Part shown: positions 10,055 to 21,087 of the stretch, piece by piece
Numbering within the stretch: the stretch's first letter is position 1
Layout of the letters: each line of letters begins with the position of its first letter
NCBI RefSeq assembly: GCF_035222485.1
Contig: NC_085925.1
Coordinates: forward strand, 2,170,001 to 2,234,000
Direction of reading: 5' to 3'
Source of the DNA: Podospora pseudoanserina
Taxonomy: Eukaryota > Ascomycota > Sordariomycetes > Sordariales > Podosporaceae
DNA length: 64,000 nt
Program-made: the position numbers and the translations under genes
The notes under the pieces: generated by a model
What the model was told of the DNA's origin: nothing
Seen by the model: only the letters and a program-made list of their open reading frames with translations
The model's database searches: none

Positions 10055-12057
10055 GCTGGCTTCCCTCAGCCTACATCACATCACGACAAGGAACTCTGTC
10101 AAGGCCGTGCATTCTGATCGGGATTGACGCCGAGTTTCATCTCTGTACAACATTTCTTAGGGTGGATACTCTTTGACCACCACACATGATGGCATTGACA
10201 CGGGACAAAACTGGCTTGGAGGGTTACGAGTGGTTATCATTCAGGGGCTGCGGGTTTTTTGCAGCAAATGTTAATACTCGGGGTTATGTCTGGAGTTGGT
10301 CGTTGTTTTCTTTTTAGGTAGTTTCGTCTATCGGCCTCCATAGCAGGGGTAATGAAACTTTGTGAAATTGTTTGGTTCCTTGGTGGTGAATGATGGGCCA
10401 TACGAATATTGTGTCCGGTGCTATGTTACACGACTCCCAGTTCTCTTCCAGATCTACTGGCCCTGGCCAATGAACAGCAAGACATATCTTTGACGGCATC
10501 TTGTGAACCCTCCTCGTGGAGGTCATAGTACAACTCATGATCGTGGTTGCTGAGAATCCTTCATCGAGGTAAGAGCTTCTTCTGTTGTTGCATGATGAAT
10601 AGGGTAGGTAGCATGGTTGTTCCATGAGAGCTGAAAAAAGGTGAGCCTCGGCGAATGATGAATTATGTGTGGCAGGGCTGTGTGCACAGAAACAGGAAGC
10701 AAGCGTGTGTGTTGGTGTATTGAATGGGTTGATGGGTGATGTAAATGGAGTTTACGTAAAGGTTATTTGGGAATTGGAGTGTTTGAGACTGTGTGGTTGA
10801 GGGTGAGTGAAGAAGTGTGAGAGGATTAGTAGGAGTATAAGGTTATCTGTTTACTGCTTAAAAGCACCGAAAATCTAAGGCATTTATATCTTGGAAAAGG
10901 CTTAGACTAAAGATGTACAAAGATTGAATTAAGTCTAGGAATTCGACATATAAAGCTCGGATTTAGCTCAGATTAGGTCCACCAGGAGCTTGGATTATAC
11001 GATGAGTTTGAAAAGGGGATCCTAAGGATGGCTAGACATTGTAAAGTGAGAGGTGTATGTGCTTTTGCTTAAGGGGCCTCTCTCTTTACTATCCAGTAGG
11101 GGGATGGCGGTATGTGGGATCTGGGCATTTCGAAGTTCGAAACTAGCCGGGTATTATCAATGACCATCATCCGGCAGGAGCAGCGCATATGCTGTTAGAA
11201 ATTGTACGGCAGATATCAGATGACGGTTCATGTTTGTCACAAGATAACACACCGGGTTTGGAAGGTTCGGATATGGAGTCTCGGCGATTGATAGGTTGTT
11301 TATTTGGTTATCGCGCTTGCGACGGAATCTTGTTTCAGAACTTGCAGTCCAAGAGGTGATTTGCTTATGATGAACCACTCTCCGAGAGGTTTAACATCAA
11401 CCACGCCCTCCATCCCATCCAGTTTAGTACCGTGCCTCCATCACTCGGCAATGCGTGACTTGACCCGGGCAGCGTATTCATTGTCACACTTGAAAGTTCA
11501 AGTAGGCAGGTAGGTATGCAACCGCGCACTTATCATCTTGGTACGGTCTGGGTATAATTATTAGGTATTATTGCGCTACTAAAGAACCAGTCGACCAGAT
11601 CGCACCGTGTTCTCAAATGTTCGTGTCGCTAGATAAAGCAAATGCCCAAACTCAAGTAAGGTACGGAGTTGCCGGGTGCCAAAATTCCTATGTCCCCAGT
11701 CCCAAAGTGTCGAGGGAAACTCGCGCTCAAGTCCCAACCCCCAGGCCCCAGTTAGGTCTCTAGCCTCAAGTCCCGAACCACAAATCCCATAGAAAACACT
11801 GTCTCCCTTTCCCAAAGCCCAAATTCCGAATTCCACAAGCTGGGTAAACCGCAGGAGTAGTTACCAATCCATGATGCAGTCATAGATAGAACTAAGCACC
11901 CCATTGATACTCTCCCAACACCAGCCTTCACAAAGTCCTCCCTTGTCTCCATCTCAAAGGCATCCCATAGAAAAGGCAACGTCCGCGCCAACCTCGAGTA
12001 GCTAAGTATGCTTAGGTGAGTAGCGGTATGCGGAAAGAAATCTCGAAGCCTCAGAAC
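10055..12057. other. gene-poor spacer with AT-rich degenerate patch
   Basis: Two kilobases with no supportable gene. An AT-rich, TA-dinucleotide-rich patch at about 10850-11000 looks like an old decayed repeat and shares short words (AAAGCTCGGAT, AGCTTGGA) with 17170-17250. The remainder shows only short open frames on both strands. Confidence 0.5.
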
Positions 12058-13464
12058 CTAAGCCCCAGAGCCCCATGGGCCAGTATTCCTAGCCTCTGTA
12101 CCCCCTCCGCGACCAATTATCCCCCACCTGATGGTACTTCCCCCCCCCATGGGCCCATCCTGTCCCCCTCCAGGCCTCAACCCCCACTTCTGCCACAATG
12201 ACCAGAAGGTGACCATCTCCAACCCAGGCAGCTGCTTCATCACGCCCTCGCTCGTGAATCTCATTGCTTCTTTAACCGCTTTCTCCTCAAAAATAGCATC
12301 GCTGTTCCTTTTCAGATCCCGATTTCCAGATCTGGCTAAAACCGGGAAGTCAATAAGGGCAAAAGCGACTCTCTTCAAGTTGGGAATATCCGACGGCGGA
12401 GAAACGAGATAAGCAACGGCATCCTGCGCATTCTCCCAGCTGTCGGCTCCGCTGGGGGGATTTGTAATCCGAGTCGTCAAAGTTGGCGAGCCACTCAATG
12501 ACCTCGCTGATAGCTTTGTTCTCCTTGACAACGTGATGAAGGATGTCGGCAGTGGAAATGACCGGCGCGATCCATGACGAAGGCGCCAGAAGAGATGAAC
12601 AAGCGCTTCAGAGCGTGCTGCGAGGCCAAGGTTTGGAAGATGGAAACAAGAGCCTCGTCTTCGGACGGGCGAGAACCGCGGATCATGTCAAGAGTACCAG
12701 GGGTTGGGTGGGTTGGGTCGAGAGCGCGGAGCAGAAAGGCAGCGGTCAGCTTACCCTATGTTCCGGGGTCGTAGCCGTGCTCCCTGATGCCGTATTCCGA
12801 AAAGTTGAAACGGAGATTCTTCGGTGTGACGAGCTGATCGAGCTTCTTGGCCGGGAGTAGACTGGTGATGTGGTCGAGTTGTTGGCGGTTCAAGTTCCGA
12901 AGGTCAAAAGAGAGACCCTGTAGGTGGATTGCGTTGGAGGAAGAAAAAAAGACACAGTCTCGTCACCAAGCTGGAGCGGCTTGGATAAGTCTCGCTCCCG
13001 AACAGAGGAACTGTCCTCTCCTTTTAGCACAACATTCAAGGTTCTGTTCGAGGAAGGAGAAGCGGTTAGCCGTGTTTGCCATGAAAAGAGGGAAAGAAAC
13101 GGTAGTGAAATTATTCAGCTGAGTCTTTGTTGGCCTCGCCCCAGCGCGCTGATGAGCTTAAGCCAGTCGCGCCCCAGCTGTATGCTGAGGTATACAGTGG
13201 ACGGAGAACTTAGTTGGTCTCGTGGATGAAAGGGCGGGTGGCATGAGGCCCCTTCATCTCGTTCTCGGCGAGTCTCATCAAAGACCAGAGACCTTTCATC
13301 AACTCCGCATCTCTGCCGCGTGGATAGAAGGACTTCCAAACGGTGCTCCGAAACCAATGATAGAAGTGCTTGGATGTTCGACTGACACTGATGGCGTCTC
13401 TTTTGGCAAGGTATCCCCCACCAAGGAAATAGAGCTCAGGTGGCAAATCGTAAAAAGCTCGCAT
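12058..13464 (-). pseudogene. decayed F-box-like gene
   Basis: Minus-strand coding relic. ATG 13464 opens a frame with an F-box-like start (DLPPELYFLGGGYLAKRD, then ISVSRTSKHFYHWF) that stops at 13210. Further down, protein-like pieces lie in different frames. About 12915-12770 gives LDLRNLNRQQLDHITSLLPA. About 12686-12575 gives SIFQTLASQHALKRLFISSG. About 12560-12480 gives VVKENKAISEVIEWLANFDD. About 12450-12160 gives DAVAYLVSPPSDIPNLKR and MKQLPGLEMVTFWSLWQKW. Each piece looks like one F-box/LRR-type fungal protein, but at least one stop and two frame changes separate them with no fitting introns. I therefore call a pseudogene; an intron-rich or badly split gene is the alternative. Confidence 0.5.
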
Positions 13465-15408
13465 GGTTGTTTCTGTTACAAGGATACATATGTTAGTAAA
13501 ATCTTCAAGGTCGAGCTGGCTTGGTCAATGAAGCTGTAGAGTGCCAAGTTAGATAGGTGAGTAAAGGGTCTAACCTTGGACGAAGCTGTAGGTGGAAATG
13601 CATAAGGGGCAGCTTGGTGGCTTTGTGTAAGCCTGGGTGAGCTGATTGATAGTAGCCCACGTCCTGTTTCGTGATGTCTGGTGGAAAAGAGAAGAGGAAT
13701 TCAGTAAGCCACAGACACCCTCTTTATATCTTCTCCTCCCACCCCGTCGGCTTGCCAGGCCCACTTACATGACCAGATTCACCTCATCTGCTATTGTCAT
13801 CGCCCTCCTGTATTCACTTCTTCCGATGTGCGACCCACAGAGCGGATTCACTTGCTTTCAGAGGTGGATCAAGAGCAAAGATGAGGTGAATTATCGCGAT
13901 GGAGCTGCCCAGAAACGTTGCTCTTCCAGACAGAGCTCGGACAGAGGCTCAAGTGAATTTCACGAAATGTTTTAGATATGCTTTCCATAATTCACTGCCC
14001 GCTTCACTGTGAAGGAAGTGAGAGTTGGTGGGAGCGGTCATCAATATAAGATGGAGCGAACCAAAATTCCTGCCATGAACCCTCTCATGATGACCAGTAG
14101 GACACCCAATCTATAGGTATACCTTGATGGTTTGGTGGCTTTAACCTAGCTTTTGCCTCATTACTTCTTTATGTTTTTTTTTTTTTAATTCTCTGCAGAA
14201 AGTATGATCAACATTGAGCACCCATCACACAAATCGGTGACACGGAGTGTGGGAAAAAAGAGTCCAGCCAGTGGGATGCCAGGTAGATGCATGCCCTCTA
14301 CATAAACTACATAAACTAGGTGTGAACGGGCGATTGCCTCCTCGGTCACCACCAACCCGCAGTTTGCATTGATGAGTAAACTCTTCTGACAACATATCCC
14401 TATATTTGTGTCTTGACACAATGATAAGCACCAAATGATTGTACTTTGGCTTGAACAACCACCTCACCAGTCATACCTAAGGTACCCACCCAGATCAAGA
14501 AACGATTGTCCTAGTACCCCATCAAACCCGCCCATGTCTACACCCTCTCTCCCGTTCAAGAATGACCACCCCCCAAATAAAAGCTCGAACAACAAATCCC
14601 CGAAGCCATGGCAGCCATCCCCAGGCTCGAGAAAACCGTGATAGAAAAGGATCAGACCGTTGAAGCACCACGCAAGGAATACCTTCAACAAGTCCCGTTG
14701 CGAGCCAACATGACATCTACTTACACAGAGTACAAGCACCAACTCCTGCCATGTGATCAAGCATGGCAGACCGACAAAGCCCGGGGACAGAACGCTGATG
14801 ACGATTTACAGGACGCATTGTTGGATTTAAAGGGAGCTAAGAAGGAGTTGGAGAAGTTTCTTAAGGATGGCTAAGAGACGATGGGTAATCCGCTAATAGA
14901 CCACTCGAATCGAGGTGGGCCAAGCGTTGGTGGTACATAGAACAGGTACGGGAGTTAGGGGAACTCGAATATGACGCAGCACAGGGGGGGCACCGCCAGT
15001 CGGGTCAATGGCGGCGGCGGTGACGATGGTGTCAAGAGAGATGGGGGCAAGAGGAGGTGTCGCTAGGTAGCCACTGAGGGGGCCTGTGATGGATGGGGTA
15101 TATGGCCCCAATCTTGGTGAGAGGTTTCTTTCTTTTTGTGATTTTGACAATAGGACAGCTGTGTTTGGGGAGTGTTGGATGGGGACATAGAGCACCCAGG
15201 GGTTTGATGCTAGGAGGGGTAGTCATGTTGGATCTGCTGTAGCCGGCATCTGTAGATTTGAGAGCTCGCTGCATTTTTGGCTTGACAATTTCTTTTCATA
15301 AGGTAGTTACCGAGAGAGTATTAACAACATGGCTTGACATCCTATCTTTTATCCCATCATGAACAGCGCCAGGGGCGTTGCCATGTGTGATATCTGTATG
15401 CCTCTGGT
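13465..15408. other. gene-poor spacer
   Basis: 1.9 kb with no recognisable gene apart from one weak small frame (14608-14874). Contains a poly-T run near 14176-14186. Confidence 0.5.
14608..14874 (+). CDS. possible small helical protein (weak)
   Basis: An 88-codon frame from ATG 14608 giving a charged, helix-prone protein (DDLQDALLDLKGAKKELEKF). No family is recognised, and no intron or upstream exon fits well. An earlier ATG at 14535 opens another frame that runs out at 14641. Could be a fragment of a lost gene or chance. Listed because its composition is protein-like and its neighbours are empty. Confidence 0.2.
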   Translation: MAAIPRLEKTVIEKDQTVEAPRKEYLQQVPLRANMTSTYTEYKHQLLPCDQAWQTDKARGQNADDDLQDALLDLKGAKKELEKFLKDG

Positions 15409-17016
15409 CTAATAATAGTCCCACCGACAAATAACCCCACCACCCACGTTGAACCAGGACGCTCCCTTGCCCTTTCGCCCCATGTAAGTACCCGTGCGAA
15501 TCAGCTGTGCGTCATATGAAGTGTGCCCGTACAAGTTCCAGTTGCGTTTAATAATGGAAGCGCCAGCTGATTCACACTTGCCGCCTCCACGATCCACAGT
15601 CTCCGACTCCTGCTCGCTTTCCATTAGAAAACTTCCAATATCTTCATGCAGCCCCTTCGGCGGAGGCTTTCCACAAGTCATATGGCCGCACGTCAAATAG
15701 GAGTCCAAGGCAAGTTGACTTCTCACAACTTTGGCACTGCAAGGCCAGCACCAAGCCGCAAAATGTGACTTCTTATGTTCAGGATAATATGTCAGAAGCT
15801 CATCGCTGACAATTGGGTCCAGTTTCGAACTGCAAATCTGGCACGGTGCAAGTGACAGTAGAAGTTGGGACTTTGGAGTCAAGGCCACTGGTACAGTAGC
15901 AAGACTGCTCTGATTCCGGGTTTTTCGTCGATGCGTTGGGTTGTGGATGCCTTTTTCGAGTGCTGATGATGCTCCAAAATTATTCTGGAGCGGGTCTGGA
16001 GGGTGCTCAAAGTCGAAGCTTTTACCCACTGCTACTCCAGCACGCAGGCTGAAGTCGAAGCTGCTGCTTATCCCGTCGAGAGGGCTGACAGCCAGTGCGG
16101 GGGTGACTTGTTTTGCAGTCGTAAGGGCAAGGGGCTTTCGGCTCCTGGGAACTAACACCTTTCTATTTGTTTGGATAAACTGAGTCCGATCCGTGGTAGC
16201 GAGCAAACCCAGTTCATATTGTAAGATAACGGGATTCGAACACGGTCGGTTTCTGAAAGGCTTTCTCAGGGCTTTCCTAGAGGAAACCCAGACACTCATC
16301 ATGAGAGGAAATCCAGCAAGGATGACCAAGGAACCCGGAAAGGTATCGAATCTCTTGGTCACGGTCTGTTGAAGCATTCGTGCTTTCAATCTCATTCCGC
16401 TCAACGGTGGTGGCCCTAAAGATGTTGCTTTAATCTTATCACAACTATCCTCCTTATATCCAGTCTGCAAAACAGAGGAGTGTTAGCATGGGTTATTTCA
16501 CCTCATCCCTTGGGGATCTGCCAAGTGACTTGCAGAATGGCAATACTCAAAAAAGTCCTTCCTGGCCGTCCACTCCGCGAGACTGACAGCTTTTCTACCA
16601 TCTTCCATGGCGCGGATTGTTGACCAAAGCGCTATGCAAGCGATCAAGAATCCTCCAAATGCAAAGACCATGTTGCCACTTTTAGCGCAGCGTCTTCTAT
16701 CCCGCTGTAGGACACAGGTCGAAAATTGAAAATACCGACACACGTTACAGACATATTTCGACTGTTTGACATAACGGAAGAGTGCTGAGGGTGATAGACA
16801 GGATGAGGCAGTACTGTGTTCCGATACGGTTGATATTCTGTCGAATGAGGTTGTAGCCGTTTGGGTTGGGGTTGTTTGAGTCGGGGTTGTAATGGACGCA
16901 GATGGCGGGGGTGCCTGATGAAGTCCAGCCACCATCGGCTGGACCACTTCTGGCATCCTCACTCCCTCGCAACCTGATGCGATTGTTGCGGAGTATATAA
17001 AATGAGCGCTGGGCAT
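15409..17016 (-). CDS. unknown single-pass membrane protein, tandem paralogue 1
   Basis: Two exons, 17016-16534 and 16464-15409. Exon 1 has a Pro/Thr-rich N-terminus, a Cys-rich patch (YVCNVCRYF), one membrane helix (MVFAFGGFLIACIALWSTI) and a conserved charged segment (EDGRKAVSLAEWTARKDFFE). The only splice that keeps frame and matches the paralogue at 17636-19329 uses a GC donor (GCAAGT at 16533) with acceptor TTTTGCAG, giving a 69-bp GC-AG intron. Exon 2 begins TGYKEDSCDKIKATSLGPPP, aligning with IEDQEDGCDRVTKAPLGPPP of its neighbour, and ends with a CxxC / WxWxC region (CQIC, WCWPC). About 512 residues from ATG 17016; a GTG lies 8 codons earlier. I do not recognise the family. Confidence 0.7.
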
Positions 17017-17040
17017 AGAGAAAGTCGAGCTATTCAGCAC

Positions 17041-17635
17041 GTTAACGAAGTCATCTGGCTCGGGGTGACATGCGGTTGCCTTGTTGGTGGCGGTGCATTT
17101 TTATAGCTTACCTGCATAACGTGCGCTTACCTAGATAGGTACCTAAAGTGGCTTGGGGGCTTGATCCTTTTGTACGCCAAAAGCTCGGATAGGATACGTC
17201 TAAAGCTTAGATTATAAAGACTAAAAGCTTGGACATATAACCTCCCGCATTAAACAAGCTATCGAGCTCATTCTATCCTATAGTCTGGCCGCTAAAGAGA
17301 AAGCCTGGCTCAGTTTCAAGCTCTGCTTCTGGCTCGGCTTGGAGCTCGGCTTGGATGTCTGCTTCTGCCCCCCGGCCTGTTTCTGGCTTTGTTCCGGTCC
17401 CGGCCTCTAGCTCTGTTCCTTGTTCTGTTCCTTGCTCTGTTCATTGCTCTGTTTCTGCTCTGCTTCGGGCTCCTGCTGTTTCGGGTTTTGTTTTGACCTC
17501 TTCTTCAAGCTCTGCTTTAGGCTTGGTACATAGACTCGAATGCTGGCTAAATATAGAGCTGTAGGCAGTATCCAACACCCACCCGAATGCCTCCTGTTGA
17601 TCTGTCATATGGTCTCTGACTCTGAACCGCTGGGC
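17041..17635. other. spacer between paralogues with degenerate repeats
   Basis: Upstream of paralogue 1 there is an AT-rich patch (17160-17260) that resembles part of 10850-11000, followed by the CTG-rich degenerate repeat annotated separately. No gene supported; open frames here follow from the repeat. Confidence 0.5.
17300..17480 (+). repeat. degenerate GCTCTG/GCTCGG short tandem repeat
   Basis: Words such as AGCTCTGCTTCTGGCTCGG, GGAGCTCGGCTTGGA and TTGCTCTGTTCCTTG recur with 6- or 12-base spacing over about 180 bp. An imperfect tandem repeat of unknown role downstream of paralogue 2 and upstream of paralogue 1. Confidence 0.6.
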
Positions 17636-19329
17636 CTAGTGAGCCCTTCCCTCTTTCTCCACCCTCCTCCAGTAATACAGAATCCCGCCAATCTTATCTA
17701 TCCAAGGCTCAACCATGCGCTTTTTGGATCCGTCATCAGGATAGGGCGGCCCCCCGTGCTTTTCATCACCATTGTAGACAAAGTACACCCGATAGAGGAG
17801 AGCTTCGACAACTTGATTGAAGTTCCTTTGCCATGAGATCTGTGTCAGGTCAGTGTCGACTTCACCACCATCATCTGTTGTTTCCGCATTTTTTCTGAGA
17901 ATATCATTGATATGTAGGACCATACCACGAGGACGACTGTCTACGCGCTGGTGAGAAAGTCCATAAAGAGCTTCATCAATGCATGACCAGTACCAAGAAA
18001 CAAAGTAACAATTATTGTGATCCCAGGGGTGTTCTGGTGGCTCATCAAAACCTAATTTCAGTGTGGCCTTGCAGATACGACACGAGAACCCCGGCAGAGG
18101 AGTTGATGCTTGGATTAACGGCAGGTCCGATGGCCAGATTGCCGCCGGGATTGACGGCAGAAGTCGTGGTCGAACAGGTGACGGAACTGAAGTTGGACTC
18201 TGTGAAGATAAGATTGACGACCCAGCCGGTAGTGAGCAGAAACTTATTTGAGCATCCGACTCTGTAGATATATTTTCCACCTGGTCTACTCCGTGGGTAG
18301 GATGTCCTTCTAATTCCACAGACTCCAGGGACAGTTTCGGTATGTCACTGACATAAAGATGTAACTGGTTCCGTTGACGTTTCCGGCCCCCTTCTCGTCT
18401 AGATACGTCAACGTTTATGAGGGCCGAGGTCATTCCGGTGTCCATTCGGAGTAAAGGAAGAGTGGTTGCAGTGGGCTTGAAGTCAAAACTGGTTTCCAAC
18501 CCACTGCCAAAAATCACTCGGCGTGAAGTGCCTGTCATGGAAGAATGGTGAAAATCAACACCCGAGCTGTTTGCTACTCCGGTGCCAGGTGACTGGGCAG
18601 GCTGGAGCTCTCCGGCTTCTCCAGCCAGTAGTCCATTTTGTTGATTGTCTCCAGAGAACGAGTGCGGCGGTGGACCCAGGGGTGCTTTTGTTACTCTGTC
18701 ACACCCGTCCTCCTGGTCTTCAATCTGTTTGAAGAATTAGCTTATGGTAACGACCAAGTGTGTCTTTGAAATCGACCTACTGTTTCACAAGACTCCCAGT
18801 AGTCTTTCCTAGCCGTCCACTCAGCTATTCTCACAGCCTTCCTACCATCCATCATAGCACCAATGGCTGACCATAAAGCCACACAAGCAATAATAAGTCC
18901 AGTTGTGGTAGTAAGAAGCTTACTTGCTTTGTTAACTGAGCCTCTGTACTTTGCCACAACGACCTTGGAGTTTTGAAAGAGGGCGTATCCTGCATCGGCT
19001 ACATACCTACCCATGCTTGCCAACCTCGATCCGAAACTGTGAAAAAATAGATCAGGATGCGACTTTCTCTGAGGCGATGTTGCTGTCGTTGGCGGCCCTG
19101 GTCTTTGAGAAGCTCTAGATGGCAAAGGCTCGGATACGGGGAGAGAGGAAACACAAGGGCTTGCGGCTGCTCCATTCAACTGGTTAAGCTCCTGTTGCAA
19201 AACACTCGCCAGTCCAAAACCAGTTCCCAATTCGACGAAATCTTTTATGAAAATCTTGCAATCGGGAAGTTTGAGGCAACTAGTTGTTCGGCAGGCACAA
19301 GGGACTTGGGCAGCGTGGCTGTGCCACAT
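17636..19329 (-). CDS. unknown single-pass membrane protein, tandem paralogue 2
   Basis: Two exons, 19329-18781 and 18724-17636, with a 56-bp GT-AG intron (branch-like CTAATTC, acceptor AAACAG); 545 residues. Residues 1-125 include a Cys-rich start and a Ser/Pro-rich linker. One membrane helix follows (GLIIACVALWSAIGAM) and then the segment DGRKAVRIAEWTARKDYWES, nearly identical to paralogue 1. After the intron comes IEDQEDGCDRVTKAPLGPPP, a variable middle, then CRIC and WYWSC (a possible metal site) and a conserved end (QRNFNQVVEALLYRVYFVYN). The two genes clearly arose by tandem duplication. Function unknown; the topology suggests a membrane-anchored protein with a Cys-containing domain. 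Confidence 0.75.
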
Positions 19330-19491
19330 ATTGGCACAAGCCCACCATCACAGAGATCATGCATGAATGGCCCCGAAGTTCACGCTGCCATAGCAGGCCC
19401 GCTCGCTACACATTTGGTTGGTCCACATTCACCCCTCACGTCACATCTCACCTCACCTTGATCTTTCACCTTCACCTCTCACCTTCACCTA

Positions 19492-20382
19492 TCACTCACC
19501 ACCCTCACCACCACCCCCCGCAACCTCCCCAATCAACTTGACAAACTCCCCAGCATCATGCCCAAACCTCCCCAAAAACAACCCATCCACCTCCCCCCCC
19601 AACCTCTCCCACAACCCCCGTCCCGCCGCCCCCCCGTAAATAACCCTCACCCTCCCCCCCCTTCCTTTCACTCCCTCCCACTCCCTCAACCCTCTCACAA
19701 CCCCCTCAACATACTCCTCCGCAGCTGGCTCCCTCCCCCCGATAGCCCAAACAGGCTCATAAGCCAGCACCACCTCCTCCCCCTCCCCAACCCCCTTTAG
19801 CACAACCTCAACCTGCCTCACCACCTCCCCAACCGCCCCTTCAACCCCCCCATCTTTCCTCATCTCACCAACACATATCACCGGAACCATCCCATTCCTC
19901 ACCACCCCCCTAACCTTCTCCCCAACCCTCCCATCACTCTCCGCAAACAACCTCTTCCGTTCCGCATGCCCCAATTCCACAAACTCCACCCCAACCTCAG
20001 CCAAAACCGCAGGACTAACCTCCCCCGTATAAGCTCCAAAATCCTCAGAATAACAATCCTGCGCCCCTACTTTTATCCTTCTCGCCACCGACCCCTCAGG
20101 AGCAGATCGTATGATACTAATGACAGACGTGAGGGTGACAAAGTCGGGGATGATGAAGATGTCGACATCGTCATCACCCAGGGTTAGGGTATCCGTAGGG
20201 CTGGAAAGAAGCTCGACAACGGACCGGGTGAAGGCTTCCGTCCGAGAGGCGGAAAAATACATTTTGGTGGATACCCCGATCAGACGACGCCTTCTTCCTC
20301 GCTTGTTACTGCTATCAACCGGCGCCGTCGACGCCGCCGCCGCCGTTGCTTCGGGGCCGGGAGAGGTGGGGTTGCCGGACAT
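19492..20382 (-). CDS. TIM-family isomerase, probable erythrulose-1-phosphate isomerase type
   Basis: One exon, 296 residues from ATG 20382. A triosephosphate-isomerase barrel after a 30-residue Ala/Ser/Arg-rich extension. Catalytic residues are in place: Lys40 (GVSTKMYF), His139 (ELGHAERK), Glu209 (AYEPVWAIG); phosphate loop YGGAAGR and LFLGRFGHD. The Asn that precedes the lysine in true TIM (GNxK) is Ser here. The lid loop is GGREPA instead of GTGK. Both point to a non-glycolytic paralogue. The TIM-like partner in erythrulose catabolism (bacterial EryH/LerI, Yarrowia EYI1) converts L-erythrulose-1-phosphate to D-erythrulose-4-phosphate. The RpiB-like and DAK-family neighbours support that role. 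The 3' half of the coding strand is extremely G-rich. Family certain; substrate inferred. Confidence 0.85.
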   Translation of the reverse strand: MSGNPTSPGPEATAAAASTAPVDSSNKRGRRRRLIGVSTKMYFSASRTEAFTRSVVELLSSPTDTLTLGDDDVDIFIIPDFVTLTSVISIIRSAPEGSVARRIKVGAQDCYSEDFGAYTGEVSPAVLAEVGVEFVELGHAERKRLFAESDGRVGEKVRGVVRNGMVPVICVGEMRKDGGVEGAVGEVVRQVEVVLKGVGEGEEVVLAYEPVWAIGGREPAAEEYVEGVVRGLREWEGVKGRGGRVRVIYGGAAGRGLWERLGGEVDGLFLGRFGHDAGEFVKLIGEVAGGGGEGGE

Positions 20383-21087
20383 CACTGAGGACAACAAACA
20401 CGACCGAACAAAAAAGGGGTGCCCGATTTCGGTAGTCTAAAAGATAAATGCTGTGTACACTAAAGTCTGAGTTACCGAGGAGATAACACTACATTTTAGT
20501 CAGTCCTTACCGTCACAAACAAACCTGATCATTCGCCCTGTCGTGACGCAGTCCATTTCATTCATTCACACACGGGAAAGGTCCCCCCTCACCCATCAAA
20601 GCAAGCAGCACCGTCGATCCCCGCGGCTCGGGAACTTTTTAGCTTGGTCCCATCCACCTGGTGCCACTGTAAAAACCCGCTGTAGCTCGTCCCACCAACG
20701 ATTTACCCGCCCCCAGACATAGCGGGGGTCCCATCTTGATATCCAATCAACAGGGTAACAATAGCAGCACCACAACAACAGCATGCTCCAAAACTCGCTG
20801 GAACTGGAGCTCCAACTGCCTGATAGGGTTCGCTGAGCCGACAAGTTCTTCTTGGCCCCCCCAGAATGTGGATAACCCGAACAATCAACAAAGTGGAAAA
20901 ACGCAGGCAAAATGGAGCAAACTCGAAGCTTGTATTCCTCGCTGGATCCCACCCCCCCAAGAAGATCTGTTCTGGACCAAAGTGGCGCCTTCAACACCAA
21001 ACATCCTCGGATTACCCTTTTGGGAGCGCCACTCTCACATGTATCCTGTCTCGTCTCTTGGAATCCAACTCGCTATTCCCGCCCTCA
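20383..21087. promoter_or_regulatory. upstream region of the TIM-like gene, downstream of the RpiB-like gene
   Basis: 705 bp between two same-strand genes. Contains only short open frames without protein character. Presumed promoter of the TIM-like gene and 3' region of the RpiB-like gene; no specific site recognised. Confidence 0.5.

Noticed and set aside
16225-16245. GTTCGAATCCC-like B-box word suggesting a tRNA gene
   Set aside because: It lies inside the coding exon of paralogue 1 and no cloverleaf or A box could be laid around it.
20596-21000. 134-codon minus-strand frame between the TIM-like and RpiB-like genes
   Set aside because: Trp/Cys/Ser-rich without domain character and overlapped by other frames; looks like promoter sequence.
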